Origin: Zizania palustris
Taxonomy: Eukaryota; Streptophyta; Magnoliopsida; Poales; Poaceae
NCBI GenBank assembly: GCA_019279435.1
Contig: JAAALK010000079.1
Span: forward strand, 67,838,330 to 67,902,329
DNA: 64,000 nt
Reading direction: 5' to 3'
The translations under genes and the position numbers were made by a program. The notes beneath the pieces were generated by a model, which saw only the letters and a list, made by a program, of their open reading frames with translations, was not told the DNA's origin and did not search any database. Positions 1 to 10,800 of this stretch are shown here, one piece after another. Position 1 is the stretch's first letter. Each line of letters starts with the position of its first letter.

Positions 1-698
1 CTGCAGCTCCAGGAGCGCATGCAGCGGCTTGTGACTGAGGAGAAAAGAGAAGTGAGGCTTGGATTTAGGGTTTCTGGACAAGCTTCACTTATTTATGTTG
101 GACGATATCAGTTGCCAACCGTCCAATCTGATCAACGGTCCAGATCGCTTCACGTTAGGGTTTGTGGGCAGTTGGGCCAAATGGGCTGACTGGACTTAAT
201 GGGCCGCGCGCAAAAGGAATGTTTTGGGCTGTTTCATGAGTTTTAGCCCATTTAAATTGTAAAGCCTTTTCTCATTTACTGTTTCTTATGTTTTAAGCTT
301 AATTTTAATTGTTGTTAGTTTAAAGGCTTTAATTATTTCTGTTGCACTTATTAATTACCAGCATTATGTTAATTAATTTCCATGAGTTATGTAAATGCTT
401 TTAATTATATTTTAATTGCATTTATTCACTGAAAATTATGTTCATCCACCACAAGCAATTAAGATGCACTCTATTTAAATGGAACCATCGGGAAGTTTAT
501 TTAGAGCACTTGTAATTAATTCTGACCATCGTTGATTTAATTATGAGTTTTAATGATAAATTTCGTTTGTTTTCCCCATCGGTGATGCAAATTGAAATTT
601 ATGTATGATTTTAATCAGACCATCGTAGGGTTAATTTCATACTTCTTATGCGCATCTTAATTGTGAGTTTAATTAAGTTATTATTCTCATGATTTTCA
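1..698 (+). other. Untranslated leader of the copia element
   Basis: This AT-rich stretch has no long ORF and leads directly into the gag reading frame. It contains several short 'gaccatcg'-type repeats (about 520-625) typical of a structured or degenerate leader. The first bases (1-60) are more GC-rich. Nothing else is recognisable. The primer-binding site expected at the leader's beginning is not present, which agrees with the true 5' end being outside the window. Confidence 0.55.
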
Positions 699-3600
699 GT
701 GAACACTGTGACGGGCTACCTGAAGTCCATTGAGCCCCTAAATGGCACCAACTACCCTAGCTGGTATAAAGATGTTCAGGTGGCCATTGCTGTGTGCGAG
801 TATGATCTCGCCTTACGTCAAGACAAGCCAGCAGAGCCCACTGATCCCAATGGTGATCGTACTGCCATTGAGAAGTGGGAGAGATCAGATAGGATGGCCA
901 GCATGATCATTAAGAACACGATCACTCCGGCCATCTGTGGTGCTATTCCTGATAAGGACAAGGATGGTAATGATCTAAGCGCCAAGGCATACCTTGCCAA
1001 GGTGGAGGAGAACTTTAAGAGTTCTTCCAAGACTTATGCTAGCACCCTGATCATGAAGATGCTGACTTCACAGTATGATGGGCAAAGTGGAATCAGGGAG
1101 CACATTATGAGCATGTGTGACATGGCAAATAAGCTGAAGACACTGGATATGGCTATCTCTGATGGTTTTCTGGTGCACTTCATCATGACTTCTCTGCCAG
1201 CACAGTACAGTCCCTTCAAAATAAGCTACAACACTCAGAAGGCGACTTGGAGCATGGCTGAGCTCATTAGCTACTGTGTTGAGGAAGAAGAAAGGCAGAA
1301 AGCTGAAAGGATGAAGGATGCTGTCAACATGGTCAGCGAGCGCTTTGGGCGTGTTAACATGAGCAACTCTCCTAAGCATCAGGTTGAGTCTGGCAGCAGC
1401 AGACAGCATAAGAAAAAGTTTAAGGGCCATAAGAGCAAGGCCATGTCACAAAAGAAGACCTCTAATGAGAGGTTGTGCAAGTTCTGCAAGTCACCTAAAC
1501 ATGAGCAGAAGGAATGCCATGGATTTAAGGAGTGGCTTAAGAACAAAGGTACAATTACTGATTATGTATCTTTCATTGATGAATCATTCTTAGTGAATTT
1601 TTCTCCCAATACTTGGTGGATTGACTCAGGTGCCACTGTGCACATTTCCAATTCACTGCAGGTATTCAGTTCGATCCGAACTATAAGAGAGGGGGAGCGA
1701 AGTCTAAGAGTGGCTGATGGCAATGAAGTGAAAGTTGAAGGCATTGGGAGCTTCAATTTGGAGTTACCAGGCGGCTTCAACCTTAGTTTGCATGATGTTC
1801 TTTATGTTCCCAGTTTGAAAAGAAACCTTATTTCTGTTTCGCGTTTAGATAAGTCGGGACATATTTGTGAGTTTGGCAACTCTGTGTGCAACATTAAATT
1901 TCATAATTTAAGTGTGGGCCTTGGTCATTTGCAAGGCGATCTTTATTTGCTCTCTCTTGATAAAGTTTATTCTGCAATGAATGTGGATGATGTATCGCGT
2001 AAGCGTAAGCGTGATGATGAGACTTCTTTGAAATTGTGGCATTGTCGTTTGGGCCACATTTCGAGGGGGAGAATTGAGCGTCTCATAAGAGAAGAGATAC
2101 TCCATTCATTAGATCTCTCAGAATTAGATCAACAATACGTTGATTGTATTAAGGGGAAATTCGCTAAGACAATTAAGAAAGGAGCTACTCGGAGTACGGG
2201 CCTATTAGAAATAATTCATACTGATATTTGTGGCCCGTTCCCAGTAAAGTCTGTTGATGGTTTTGACTCGTTCATTACTTTCACAGATGACTTTTCTCGT
2301 TATGGTTATATTTACCCCATTCGTGATCGATCCGAGTCATTAGATAAATTCAAAATATTCAAGGCTGAAGTGGAAAATCAGCATAATGTCACTATTAAAT
2401 TAGTGAGATCGGATCGAGGTGGTGAATATTATGGGAGACATGCTCTATTCGGCCAAGTACCTGGACCATTCGCTAAGTATCTTGAAGAGAATGGTATAAA
2501 GGCCCAGTACAGTATGCCGGGCGAACCACAGCAAACGGAGTTGCTGAGCGTCGTAATCGTACACTGATGGACATGGTACGTAGCATGCTTAGTTATTCTA
2601 CTTTGTCTGTGGAACTGTGGATGGAAGCATTAAAACAGCTGCACACATACTTAATCGTGTTCCTTCCAAATCCGTGCCAAAAACACCTTATGAATTGTGG
2701 TTTGGGAAGAAACCATCGCTTAATTATTTGCGTGTGTGGGGCTGTCCAGCCGAAGCTAAGTTATTTAATCCACAGCAAAAGAAATTAGATGATAAGACGG
2801 TGAGCTGCTATTTCATCGGATACCCTGATAAGTCTAAGGGATACCGATTCTACTGTCCTGATCGTTTCACTAAGTTCGTTGAGACCAGGCAAGCTGTATT
2901 CCTAGAGGATGCAGGAATCAGTGGGAGCTTTCCGAGGAGGGAAATTAATCTTGAAGAAATACGGGTTGAGCTTCCCATCCCGGTGATTCAAGAAACAGTA
3001 ACACCTCAGTTAGTGCCGTTGTTCGTTCCTTCCGTTCAGAGTACACCTTCTGTTCAGAGTACTAGCGCTGCTATCCCTGTTGAGTAGCTCCTGAGCCTGC
3101 TAGCGAACAACAAGCTGAGCAAATGGCACCTAATGCTGAAGTTGAGAACCCTGTCGAGGTGCCTCAGACTGCACCTCAACCAGCACCTCAGCCTGTTGAA
3201 CCATTAAGAAGATCACAGCGGGCTAGGAAACAGACAGTTTTCCCTGATTATGAGACATACTTAAGTGAAGACATGTATGATATTGGGAAAGCTGATGATC
3301 CTAACTCGTTTAGAGAGGCAGTATCATGTGAGAACTCTGCCAAATGGGTTGAGGCCATGGAAGAAGAGCTTAAGTCCATGAGTTCCAATGATGTTTGGGA
3401 TCTGGTAGATATTCCTAATGGAGTCAAACCAGTAGGCTGTAAATGGGTCTACAAGACTAAACGTGATTCTAAAGGGAATGTCGAACGATTCAAAGCAAGG
3501 CTTGTAGCCAAAGGTTTTACACAAAAGGAAGGGGTTGATTATAATGAAACTTTCTCCCCTGTGTCTAAGAAAGATTCATTCAGAATCGTTATGGCGCTAG

Positions 3601-4867
3601 TGGCTCATTATGACTTAGAGCTACATCAGATGGATGTCAAAACTGCGTTCCTTAATGGTGACTTGGATGAGACCATCTTCATGGCACAACCGGAAGGTTT
3701 TGTTGTGAAGGGCAAGGAACATTTAGGATGCAGACTTAAGAAATCCATTTACGGGCTTAAGCAGGCGTCAAGACAGTGGAACCTTAAATTCGATCAAGTG
3801 ATTAAGAAATTCGGATTTAAGGAGAATGATGTGGATAATTGTATCTACACTAAAATAAAGGGTGGTAAATTTATAATTCTAGTGCTTTATGTGGATGATA
3901 TCCTATTAGCGAGCAGCGATAAGCGTATGCTGTATGAGACAAAGGGTTTTCTTTCATCAAATTTTGATATGAAAGATCTTGGTGAAGCCTCTTATGTTCT
4001 GGGCATTGAGATACACCGAGATAGGACCAAAGGAGTACTAGGATTGTCTCAAAAGGCATATATTGAGAAAATGCTTAAGAGATTTAATATGGATAAAAGT
4101 AAGGCCACACCTGTTCCATTAGCGAAGGGCGATAAGTTTAGTGAAGCCCAATGTCCTAAGAACCAATTGGAATCAGATGAGATGAAGGACATACCTTATG
4201 CTTCAGCTGTCGAAGCCTGATGTATGCACAAGTCTGTACGCGTCCTGACTTGGCTTTTGCTACCGGAATGTTTGGAAGATATCAGAAAAAATCCCGGAAA
4301 GGTCCACTGGGTTGGTGTCAAGAAGGCATTACGTTACTGCCAAGGCACTAAAGACTTCATGCTCACATACAGAAGATCAGATAACCTTGAAGTTGTGGGT
4401 TATACTGATGCTGACTTTGCTGGATGTGTGGATAGTAGGAAATCTACATCAGGATATATCTACATGTTAGCTGGTGGAGCTATATCATGGAAAAGCTCTA
4501 AGCAAGTTTAGTTGCAGCGTCGACGATGCAAGCTGAGTTTGTGGCATGCTATGAAGCAACTGGACAGGCTGTTTGGCTTAAGAATTTTATTCCGGGCCTC
4601 AAGGTAATTGACAGCATTACGGAACCTATAACGTTATACTGCGATAATCAGTCTGCAGTATTCTTTTCGAGTAACAACAAGTCAAGTGGTGCTTCCAAAC
4701 ACATTGACCTTAAGTATCGTGTTGTGAAAGAAAGATGCCAGGATCGAACCATTAAGATTGAGCACATAAGAACTAATTCTATGTTAGCGGATCCGCTCAC
4801 TAAAGGCTTACCACCAAACGTGTTTGAGCAGCACGTTACTAGTATGGGTTTGGTGGATAGTCTTTAG
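699..4867 (+). pseudogene. copia gag-pol polyprotein, frameshifted
   Basis: The largest open piece (699-2567, 622 codons) starts at GTG; no in-frame ATG precedes it. It carries a gag zinc knuckle (CKFCKSPKHEQKEC, about residue 259), protease WIDSGATVHIS (about 306), integrase zinc-binding HCRLGH (about 446) and catalytic HTDICGPF and SDRGGEYY. Integrase continues at 2567 and 2617-3087. Reverse transcriptase is 3123-4220, with DVKTAFLNG and YVDDILLAS. RNase H follows at 4224-4511 and 4526-4867. Frame changes near 2540, 2633, 3086, 4212, 4290 and 4506 each fit a one-base gain or loss in a short homopolymer. I see no nonsense substitution. This pattern suggests either recent damage or consensus errors. 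Confidence 0.9.
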
Positions 4868-5056
4868 GTCCTGGTTTAGGGCCATTATGACTCCCAACTA
4901 ACGAATAAGCTTTCTACCGAGGTGTTTCAGTGAGACTGTGGGTAATGGGGTCCCAGTAGTGCATCAAGCTACTGACGACACATTGGTCCGGTACTTTCTG
5001 TTACTACTAAGGGTGAACATTAGTGTGATACGAACATTAGCCTTAACCGTTCGATC

Positions 5057-5066
5057 AGTGGGAGAA
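5057..5066 (+). other. Polypurine tract of the copia element
   Basis: The purine-rich run agtgggagaa directly precedes the TG start of the 3' LTR, the usual place for plus-strand primer formation in LTR retrotransposons. Confidence 0.75.
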
Positions 5067-5569
5067 TGTTGGAAATAAATATTTCAGTTAAGATATTGTG
5101 ATCTTCACTATTAAGGAAGCGTTTAAACCATCTAAACGCGATTAAGGAAACCTAATGATAAAACCCTAATGGGCTGTGATCAGCAGGCCCATTAGGCCCG
5201 TTTCCAGAGGCTGGCCCCCAGCCCCACAGTGCCTATAAATATAAGGTCGTGGTTAGCACCTTAATCACCCATTCACGTCATTCTAAAACCCTAGCCACCG
5301 CTAGTCTGATCGCTAAGGGCACTGGAGGGGTTTGGAAGACCAAGCACTCTCGTTTGGCGCCGAAGGACGCCGACTCGTCGCTGCATCTCCTACACCGACA
5401 AGAACGCCTACTTCCTCTACGGATCAGGCGTAAATGGCTGCTGCAACTGCTAACGCTGGTATAATGTTTACCAATTTTTTTCCGCATTAGATTGATTTGT
5501 CATGAACTAGGTTATGTTAAGATCTTGGGTTATTAGCCTCTAATGTTTAAAGCCTGGCTAATTCTAACA
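5067..5569 (+). repeat. 3' LTR of the copia element
   Basis: About 503 bp beginning TGTTGGAAAT and ending TCTAACA, giving the standard TG...CA ends. It includes a TATA-like 'cctataaatataagg' near 5231. The end is set by the polypurine tract on the left and by resumption of NAC coding sequence on the right. The partner 5' LTR is not in the window, so the exact ends cannot be checked by comparison. Confidence 0.8.
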
Positions 5570-5574
5570 GTTAC
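5570..5574. repeat. Putative copia target-site duplication (GTTAC)
   Basis: These are the five bases after the LTR end. Copia integration makes 5-bp duplications. The matching copy should precede the 5' LTR, outside the window. Confidence 0.45.
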
Positions 5575-6789
5575 TCCTTCCAGCCTTCCGACGACGAGCT
5601 CATCACGCTCTTTCTCCGGCCCAAGATCGCCAAGAAGCCCTTCCAGCAAGGCGCCATCAACGTCGCCGACGTCTACTCTGCCGACCCGGCCGAACTCGTC
5701 GCCAGGCATCCACCGGCGCTGGGAACCCAGGGGAATAGCAGCGTCTGGTACTTCTTCTGCCCGCCTCGCTTCACGAGCAAGAGCGCGAGCTCCGGGTCCG
5801 GGAGGCGGCAGCGCACGATCGGCGGCGCTGGCGAGAGCGTGTGGAAGTCAGAGGGCGGCAAGAAGGCCGTGAACGGCGTTGACGGTGGCCGCATCGGCTA
5901 CCTCCAGAAGTTCTCCTACGGGACCTACAAGCCTCCAGGGCGTACTTTCACAAGGCTTGGATGGTGCATGGTTGAGTTCGGCATCGATGACCAGGACAAC
6001 ACCAACGGAGAAGACAAACAGGTGCTCTGCAAGGTGTACCGTTCGCCACGCGCGGTCTACGCGGAGGCGCGCAACGTGGCGGCAGCGGCAAAGGCTGGGT
6101 CGCCCTGCTCTGGCTCCAAGAGGAAGGCGGACGACGACGGCATGGCTCACCCGGATGCTCCACCCAGCGTGCGGCGGACACAGACGGAGACGATCGAGGA
6201 CGACAAGGACTCACATTATTGTCTGCCTGATGATTTTGATCTGGACAACTTGTTGTCGTTCCCGATGGACGACACCGTGGAAGTCGACCCCAGCGAGATC
6301 GAGGAGATGTCGAGATATATGTTCGGCGACTTGCGGGCGGAGAAGGCTGGGGTGCCCTGTTCCGGCTCCATCAGGAAGGCGGACGACGACGACGTGGCTC
6401 ACCCGGATGCTCCACCCAGCGTTCAGCCAACACAGACGATCGAGGGCGACGACGAGTCACAGTGCCTGCCTGATGATGATTTTGATCTGGACAACTTGCT
6501 GTCGTTCCCGATGGACGACACCGTGGAAGTCGACCACAGCGAGATCGAGGAGATGTTGAGATATATGTTCGGCGACTTGTTGGCGGAGAAGGCTGGGGTG
6601 CCCTGCTCCGGCCGCTCCATCAGGAAGGCGGACGACGACGACGTGGCTCGCCCGGATGCTCCACCCAGCGGTCAGCCAACACAGACGATCGAGGGCGACG
6701 ACGAGTCACAGTGCCTGCCTGATGATCTTGATATGGATAGTAAGATTGCTGTAGTTCCCGATGGACGACACCGTGGAAGGCGACCCTAG
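5570..6789 (+). pseudogene. NAC-domain transcription factor, 5' end cut off by copia insertion
   Basis: NAC proteins are plant-specific transcription factors that bind DNA through an N-terminal domain of about 150 residues. Reading from 5572 gives YSFQPSDDEL, equivalent to the RFHPTDEEL of subdomain A. Then come WYFFCPP (subdomain C), VWKSEGGKK (D), and KFSYGTYKPPGRTFTRLGWCMVEF with VLCKVYRSP (D/E). It is a divergent NAC. The start codon and about the first 15-20 residues are absent because the copia LTR ends exactly here; no in-frame ATG precedes about 5967. The C-terminal part has three tandem acidic repeats. A 4-bp insertion in the third shifts the frame and stops translation at 6787-6789. 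Exon 1 and the promoter probably lie left of the window. Confidence 0.85.
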
Positions 6790-6840
6790 CAAGATCGAGG
6801 AGATCTCGAGATATCTGTTCGACCGGCGTGTTGACGGTGT
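6088..6840 (+). repeat. Three tandem repeats of about 80 codons in the NAC C-terminus
   Basis: Units begin near 6088, 6340 and 6586, each starting with codons for KAG(S/V)PCSGS. Each unit has a basic patch (RKADDD), a Pro-rich patch (HPDAPPS), a TIE-D-E stretch, then LPDD-FDLDNLLSFPMDDTVEVD and EIEEM-RYMFGDL. The acidic/hydrophobic DLDNLLSFPMDD block resembles a transactivation motif (inference). Repeats 1 and 2 remain in frame. Repeat 3 has 4 extra bases around 6738. Its downstream codons still read as repeat sequence in the original frame up to a stop near 6918, so the frameshift looks recent. Confidence 0.85.
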
Positions 6841-7843
6841 AAGGCACAAGGCAGTACTTCGACGACGGAGGCTGACTGCGGCGACAAAGACAACAATGTG
6901 GCGAAGCAGGAGGAGTTGATCGGATATCTGCTCACCTAGTTGCATAGCGTAGCACAAAGTGTTGCGTCGATCGAATCGAAGAAGCAGGTTTAGTTAGATA
7001 AGCAGCTTGCATGGATTATATATTTGTTTATTAATTTGTAGCATGCTGTGAACTTAATTGAGATATAAGATTAGTTGCTAGGGTATCATGCTCATGCAGA
7101 ATGCAATGTAAGTGATATAACAAAGATATGAATGAAAGGAAACATATTTGATCAATCGATTATTTGTTGATTCATAAGCATAAGCGATCGATTATTTGTT
7201 GATTCATAAGCATAAGCATCGATATCTTCTTGAGAGTAAATTCTACATATTCTCGTGAGGGAGTAAGCATCGTGGCTAGCTTAACTTTTGATATGATTAT
7301 ATGAATGAAAATTTGTCAATCAATGGGTTTGCCCTCTCCCAGCTTTAAATTCATATATGCATGTGTTAGTCAGAACTCAGAAGTGTTTTGATTCGAACGA
7401 ATTCATTTGTAAGAGACTGTACGCACTTCTCCTTGTAATAAATGACAGGTACCAAGCAATAAGTTATCTTCTCTTCATCGGGTAATCTATCAGCTATTCT
7501 TTTTATCTTGTAGAAACTACTGTTCTATAGTCATTCCAGCCATTCTGTGCCAGAGCTTAGGATCACCAAAAGAATTAAGAGATCTCAAGAATTAAACATC
7601 TTAAGAGGTACAAAAAGACCTTGGATAAACAGTAATAGCTCCTGAGTGAACCTTCAGGTTTTACAAGATGCCACAAACAGAAACCAGTTTGCAAGTTGCA
7701 ACATCATGGAAAGAGAAGTTCTACATGGATGCCAAATATGATCATTTCATTGTGTGGATACATAAAATTCATCTCAAGTGCAATAACAAACTACAGCAGC
7801 TTCACATGGCAGTTCAAGGGAAACCATTTGATATGTGTCAGAA
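6790..7843. other. Intergenic / 3' flanks of NAC and the HYPK-like gene
   Basis: No gene was found. The left part continues as the old out-of-frame tail of the NAC gene to about 6918, then becomes AT-rich. The right part (about 7400-7843) probably includes the 3' UTR of the minus-strand HYPK-like gene. A 32-bp tandem duplication is listed separately. Confidence 0.5.
7155..7218. repeat. Tandem duplication, 2 x 32 bp
   Basis: The unit starting atcgattatttgttgattca occurs at 7155-7186 and again at 7187-7218 without visible change. Confidence 0.85.
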
Positions 7844-10800
7844 TCAACGAAGCAAGAACCGAACAGCAGCTACAGCATCGCCTTTGTGCTCTCGGAGTGT
7901 TCTCTCTGCAATTTTCTTGTCCAACTGTGTATTCAAATATATTTTAGTACGGGCTTATGAAAATATTACAAAAGCATCATTGGATGAGGATTTAAGTTGG
8001 TCACCTCAAGCTCATTAGCTATGATTTCAACATCAGCTGGGTTGATCTTGACAGCAGCTAATTCTTTCTCCCTGGTGAAAGAGCACAAACATTCTAACAT
8101 GTAAAGAATGTTTTCCATAGGCCAGGGTCAACCCATTTATCCCATAATGACAATTGACAAAGCTCACGTGTCCATTCTAGTATATTGCCTTCATTTCACA
8201 AAGAGTTTACATAGCTTGTAGAAATATTACCATAAACATACTTATCAAGGTGGCACTTTAGAGACAAGGCGGTTGGCGGGGGTAAGGCGTCCTGACACCT
8301 TACCCCCAGGGTGCTCGCTGGGTGCACAGAGGGCCAGGCGCAGCGCAGATTCGGCACAGAGAGGCCAGATCTGTCACAGAGAGCCTAGGCATGGCGCGGA
8401 GTGGCACGTAGAGAGGCCGGCATGGTGTAGATCGGCGTGGCGAGGTCCTGTGCGGCGCAGAGGCCGGGAGAGGCCAGACGAGAGCACGACAAGGTCCTGT
8501 GTGCGGCGCACAGCGAGACCCTGTGCGGCGTGGAGAGGCTGGGTGCGAGCTGTGTGCAGCGAGGCCCTGTGAAGCACAGAAGAGAGGGGAGAGGAGGGGA
8601 AGAGAGGAAGAAGCAGAGGCTGGTAGGAGAGAGGATGAGAAAAGCCTGAGATTTGGGAGTGAGGAGTGAATTGGAGAAAAGTTAGGGTTTAGAGATGAAA
8701 AATAATCTAATGGGTCTTAAGTGGGCTGCTAGATCAAATTATATAAATTGGTAATTAAATTGAACTCTAAATATATCATTAAACATAATTTTAAATGTGC
8801 TATTATAATTTTAACTATGTATATTAAATTTTATAAGGCATATAAAGTGAAAATATTGCAACATGATAGTATATTGCTATTTTTATATTGCTATCTTGCT
8901 ATTCTTATTTGGAATTTATTACTTCTCTATTATTGTTTTTTTCTAAATCATGTATTCTATGGGCGTAAGGCGTTGCCTCGCCTCGCCCTAGCACCTTAAT
9001 AACTATGACCATAATATCATGCAGAATCATGAAAAAACTAAATATTCACAACAAATAAAAGGGTGATATCCACTAAGAACTTATCTGAGTTCTTCTTTCC
9101 TGATGCAGTTAGACTATTTGATTTTTTTTCTTTTGCTCATTCTTTCATCAAGTTAAAAGGCTACCCCGACGAGGTATCAAGACCAAAGTGGGCCAAGTCA
9201 ACTGGCATTTTCCCTAGGGCTTTAACATATTGCTTTCAGACGAAGCTGAAATTTGGGCAAGCAAAGCTGCTTTTAGATTAAACTTCATGGTTGTTTTTCT
9301 CCACACATGTTTTCTAGTCATTTAGCTTACATTTAAGTTTACTAGTGCATTTTCACCATAAATAAAGTGCAATCAGTGATCATCGGACTCAGAAAAAAAC
9401 TGCAAGCACCATAGAACCTCCCATGAGAGATAGGTGCACTTTCTTCGAAATGTAATAATAAGATTCGGGTCGGGGAGGAGAAACCATGGGTGTTTTGTAT
9501 TGTCAAGGACCTTATGGTCCAAGACAGCACTCCCTTTGCTACGGAGACGGTAGCTCCGGCGAGTGGGAGGCGCCAGGAGTCGCTCCTGGTTGCCAGAGGG
9601 TGTCTGGAGAATGGGAGATAAAGGAAGCAGAAGAAGGAGAGGTAAAAGTTTGGGGAACTTGTTCTTTGTTGCCTCAAAGTGACAATTACATCCCTTATTT
9701 ATAGCCATAGTCTAGCTAACAGCTGATTACAGCTGGCTAACAGAATTCCTAACCACCTTTTTAGCTTGTCACATAAGCTTTGACAGCCTTCAGCTTGTCC
9801 TAGAAGCTATCTAGACAGCCTATAGTGTATTCCAAAAGCTATGTTTTGTCTATGTGCAGGAACGGCGTTGATAATGCCTTCCCCACATGACATCTCTCCC
9901 TCCCTCGACGAGCAGCTCGTCCTCGAGCTGGTAATCCGGATAGCGGTCCATGAAGCGGTCGGCGTCCTCCCAAGTCGCGGACGCCGCAGATTCTCCCTTC
10001 CAATGCACCAACAGTTGGCGAACACCTCTAGCCAACCGAGAGCGAAGGACATGTTCCGGCTCCGGTACCACCGCCCCATGGTGAATATGTGGAAGAGGTG
10101 GTGGAGTTGCTGGTGGCGTGCCTATTAACTTTTTCAGGAGTCCCACATGGAAAACGTCATGAAGGCGAGCTCGGGGAGGAAGCTCCAACTGATAGGCAAC
10201 CACATTGATGACAGCCGAAATACGGAATGGCCCATAGAAGCGAGGTCGTAGCTTCCCTGATGCTGATTCCTGCAGAGTGGGTACAGATCGGTGGTGCAAG
10301 CGAAGCCAGACCCAATCCCCCACTGAGAACTGAACATCTCGGTGTAGTTTGTCATAGTGATGTTTGTAGGTGGCTTGTGCTTGCTCAAGACGTAGCCGGA
10401 CATCAGCCAGGAAGTCATCCCGTTCGGCCATATTTTTAGCGACTGCTGCCACACGTGTCTCCCCCGGTTCATAGGAACGGATGGATGGAGGCTCGCGACC
10501 ATATACCACCCTGAACGGGGTATCACGAAGTGCTGATTGGTAGGCAGTATTGTAGACATATTCTGCCCACGGAAGCCAACGGAGCCATTGTCGCGGCCGG
10601 TCTCCCGTGAAGCAACGGAGGTACATGGTAATAACCTTGTTAGCTGCCTCCGTTTGGCCATTAGAGTGCGGGTGAAAGGCTGACGACATGTGTAATTTGG
10701 TGCCTATGAGTCGCATCAATTCCCGCCAAAAGATGGAGTTGAAAATAGGATCTCGGTCCGAAACAATGGACTGGGGTACTCCATGGAGCCGGACGATCTC

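Larger units (their letters stand above)
1..5569 (+). mobile_element. Ty1/copia LTR retrotransposon, left end outside the window
   Basis: The stretch holds a leader, a gag-pol region in copia order (gag, protease, integrase, reverse transcriptase, RNase H), a polypurine tract and one LTR at 5067-5569. Integrase lying before reverse transcriptase marks it as copia rather than gypsy. No sequence matching the 3' LTR and no tRNA-Met primer-binding site was found in 1-698, so the 5' LTR should lie left of position 1. The element sits inside a NAC gene. Coding is interrupted only by single-base indels. Confidence 0.93.

Noticed and set aside
5543..5872. 109-codon ORF starting MFKAWLILTVTPS
   Set aside because: It starts in the copia LTR and reads the NAC exon out of frame.
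7668..8018. 116-codon plus-strand ORF
   Set aside because: It is antisense to HYPK exons 3-4, whose minus-strand reading is conserved.
8273..8649. Arg-rich ORFs at 8.3-8.6 kb
   Set aside because: They lie inside the hAT-like element's GC-rich repeats and have no protein-like pattern.
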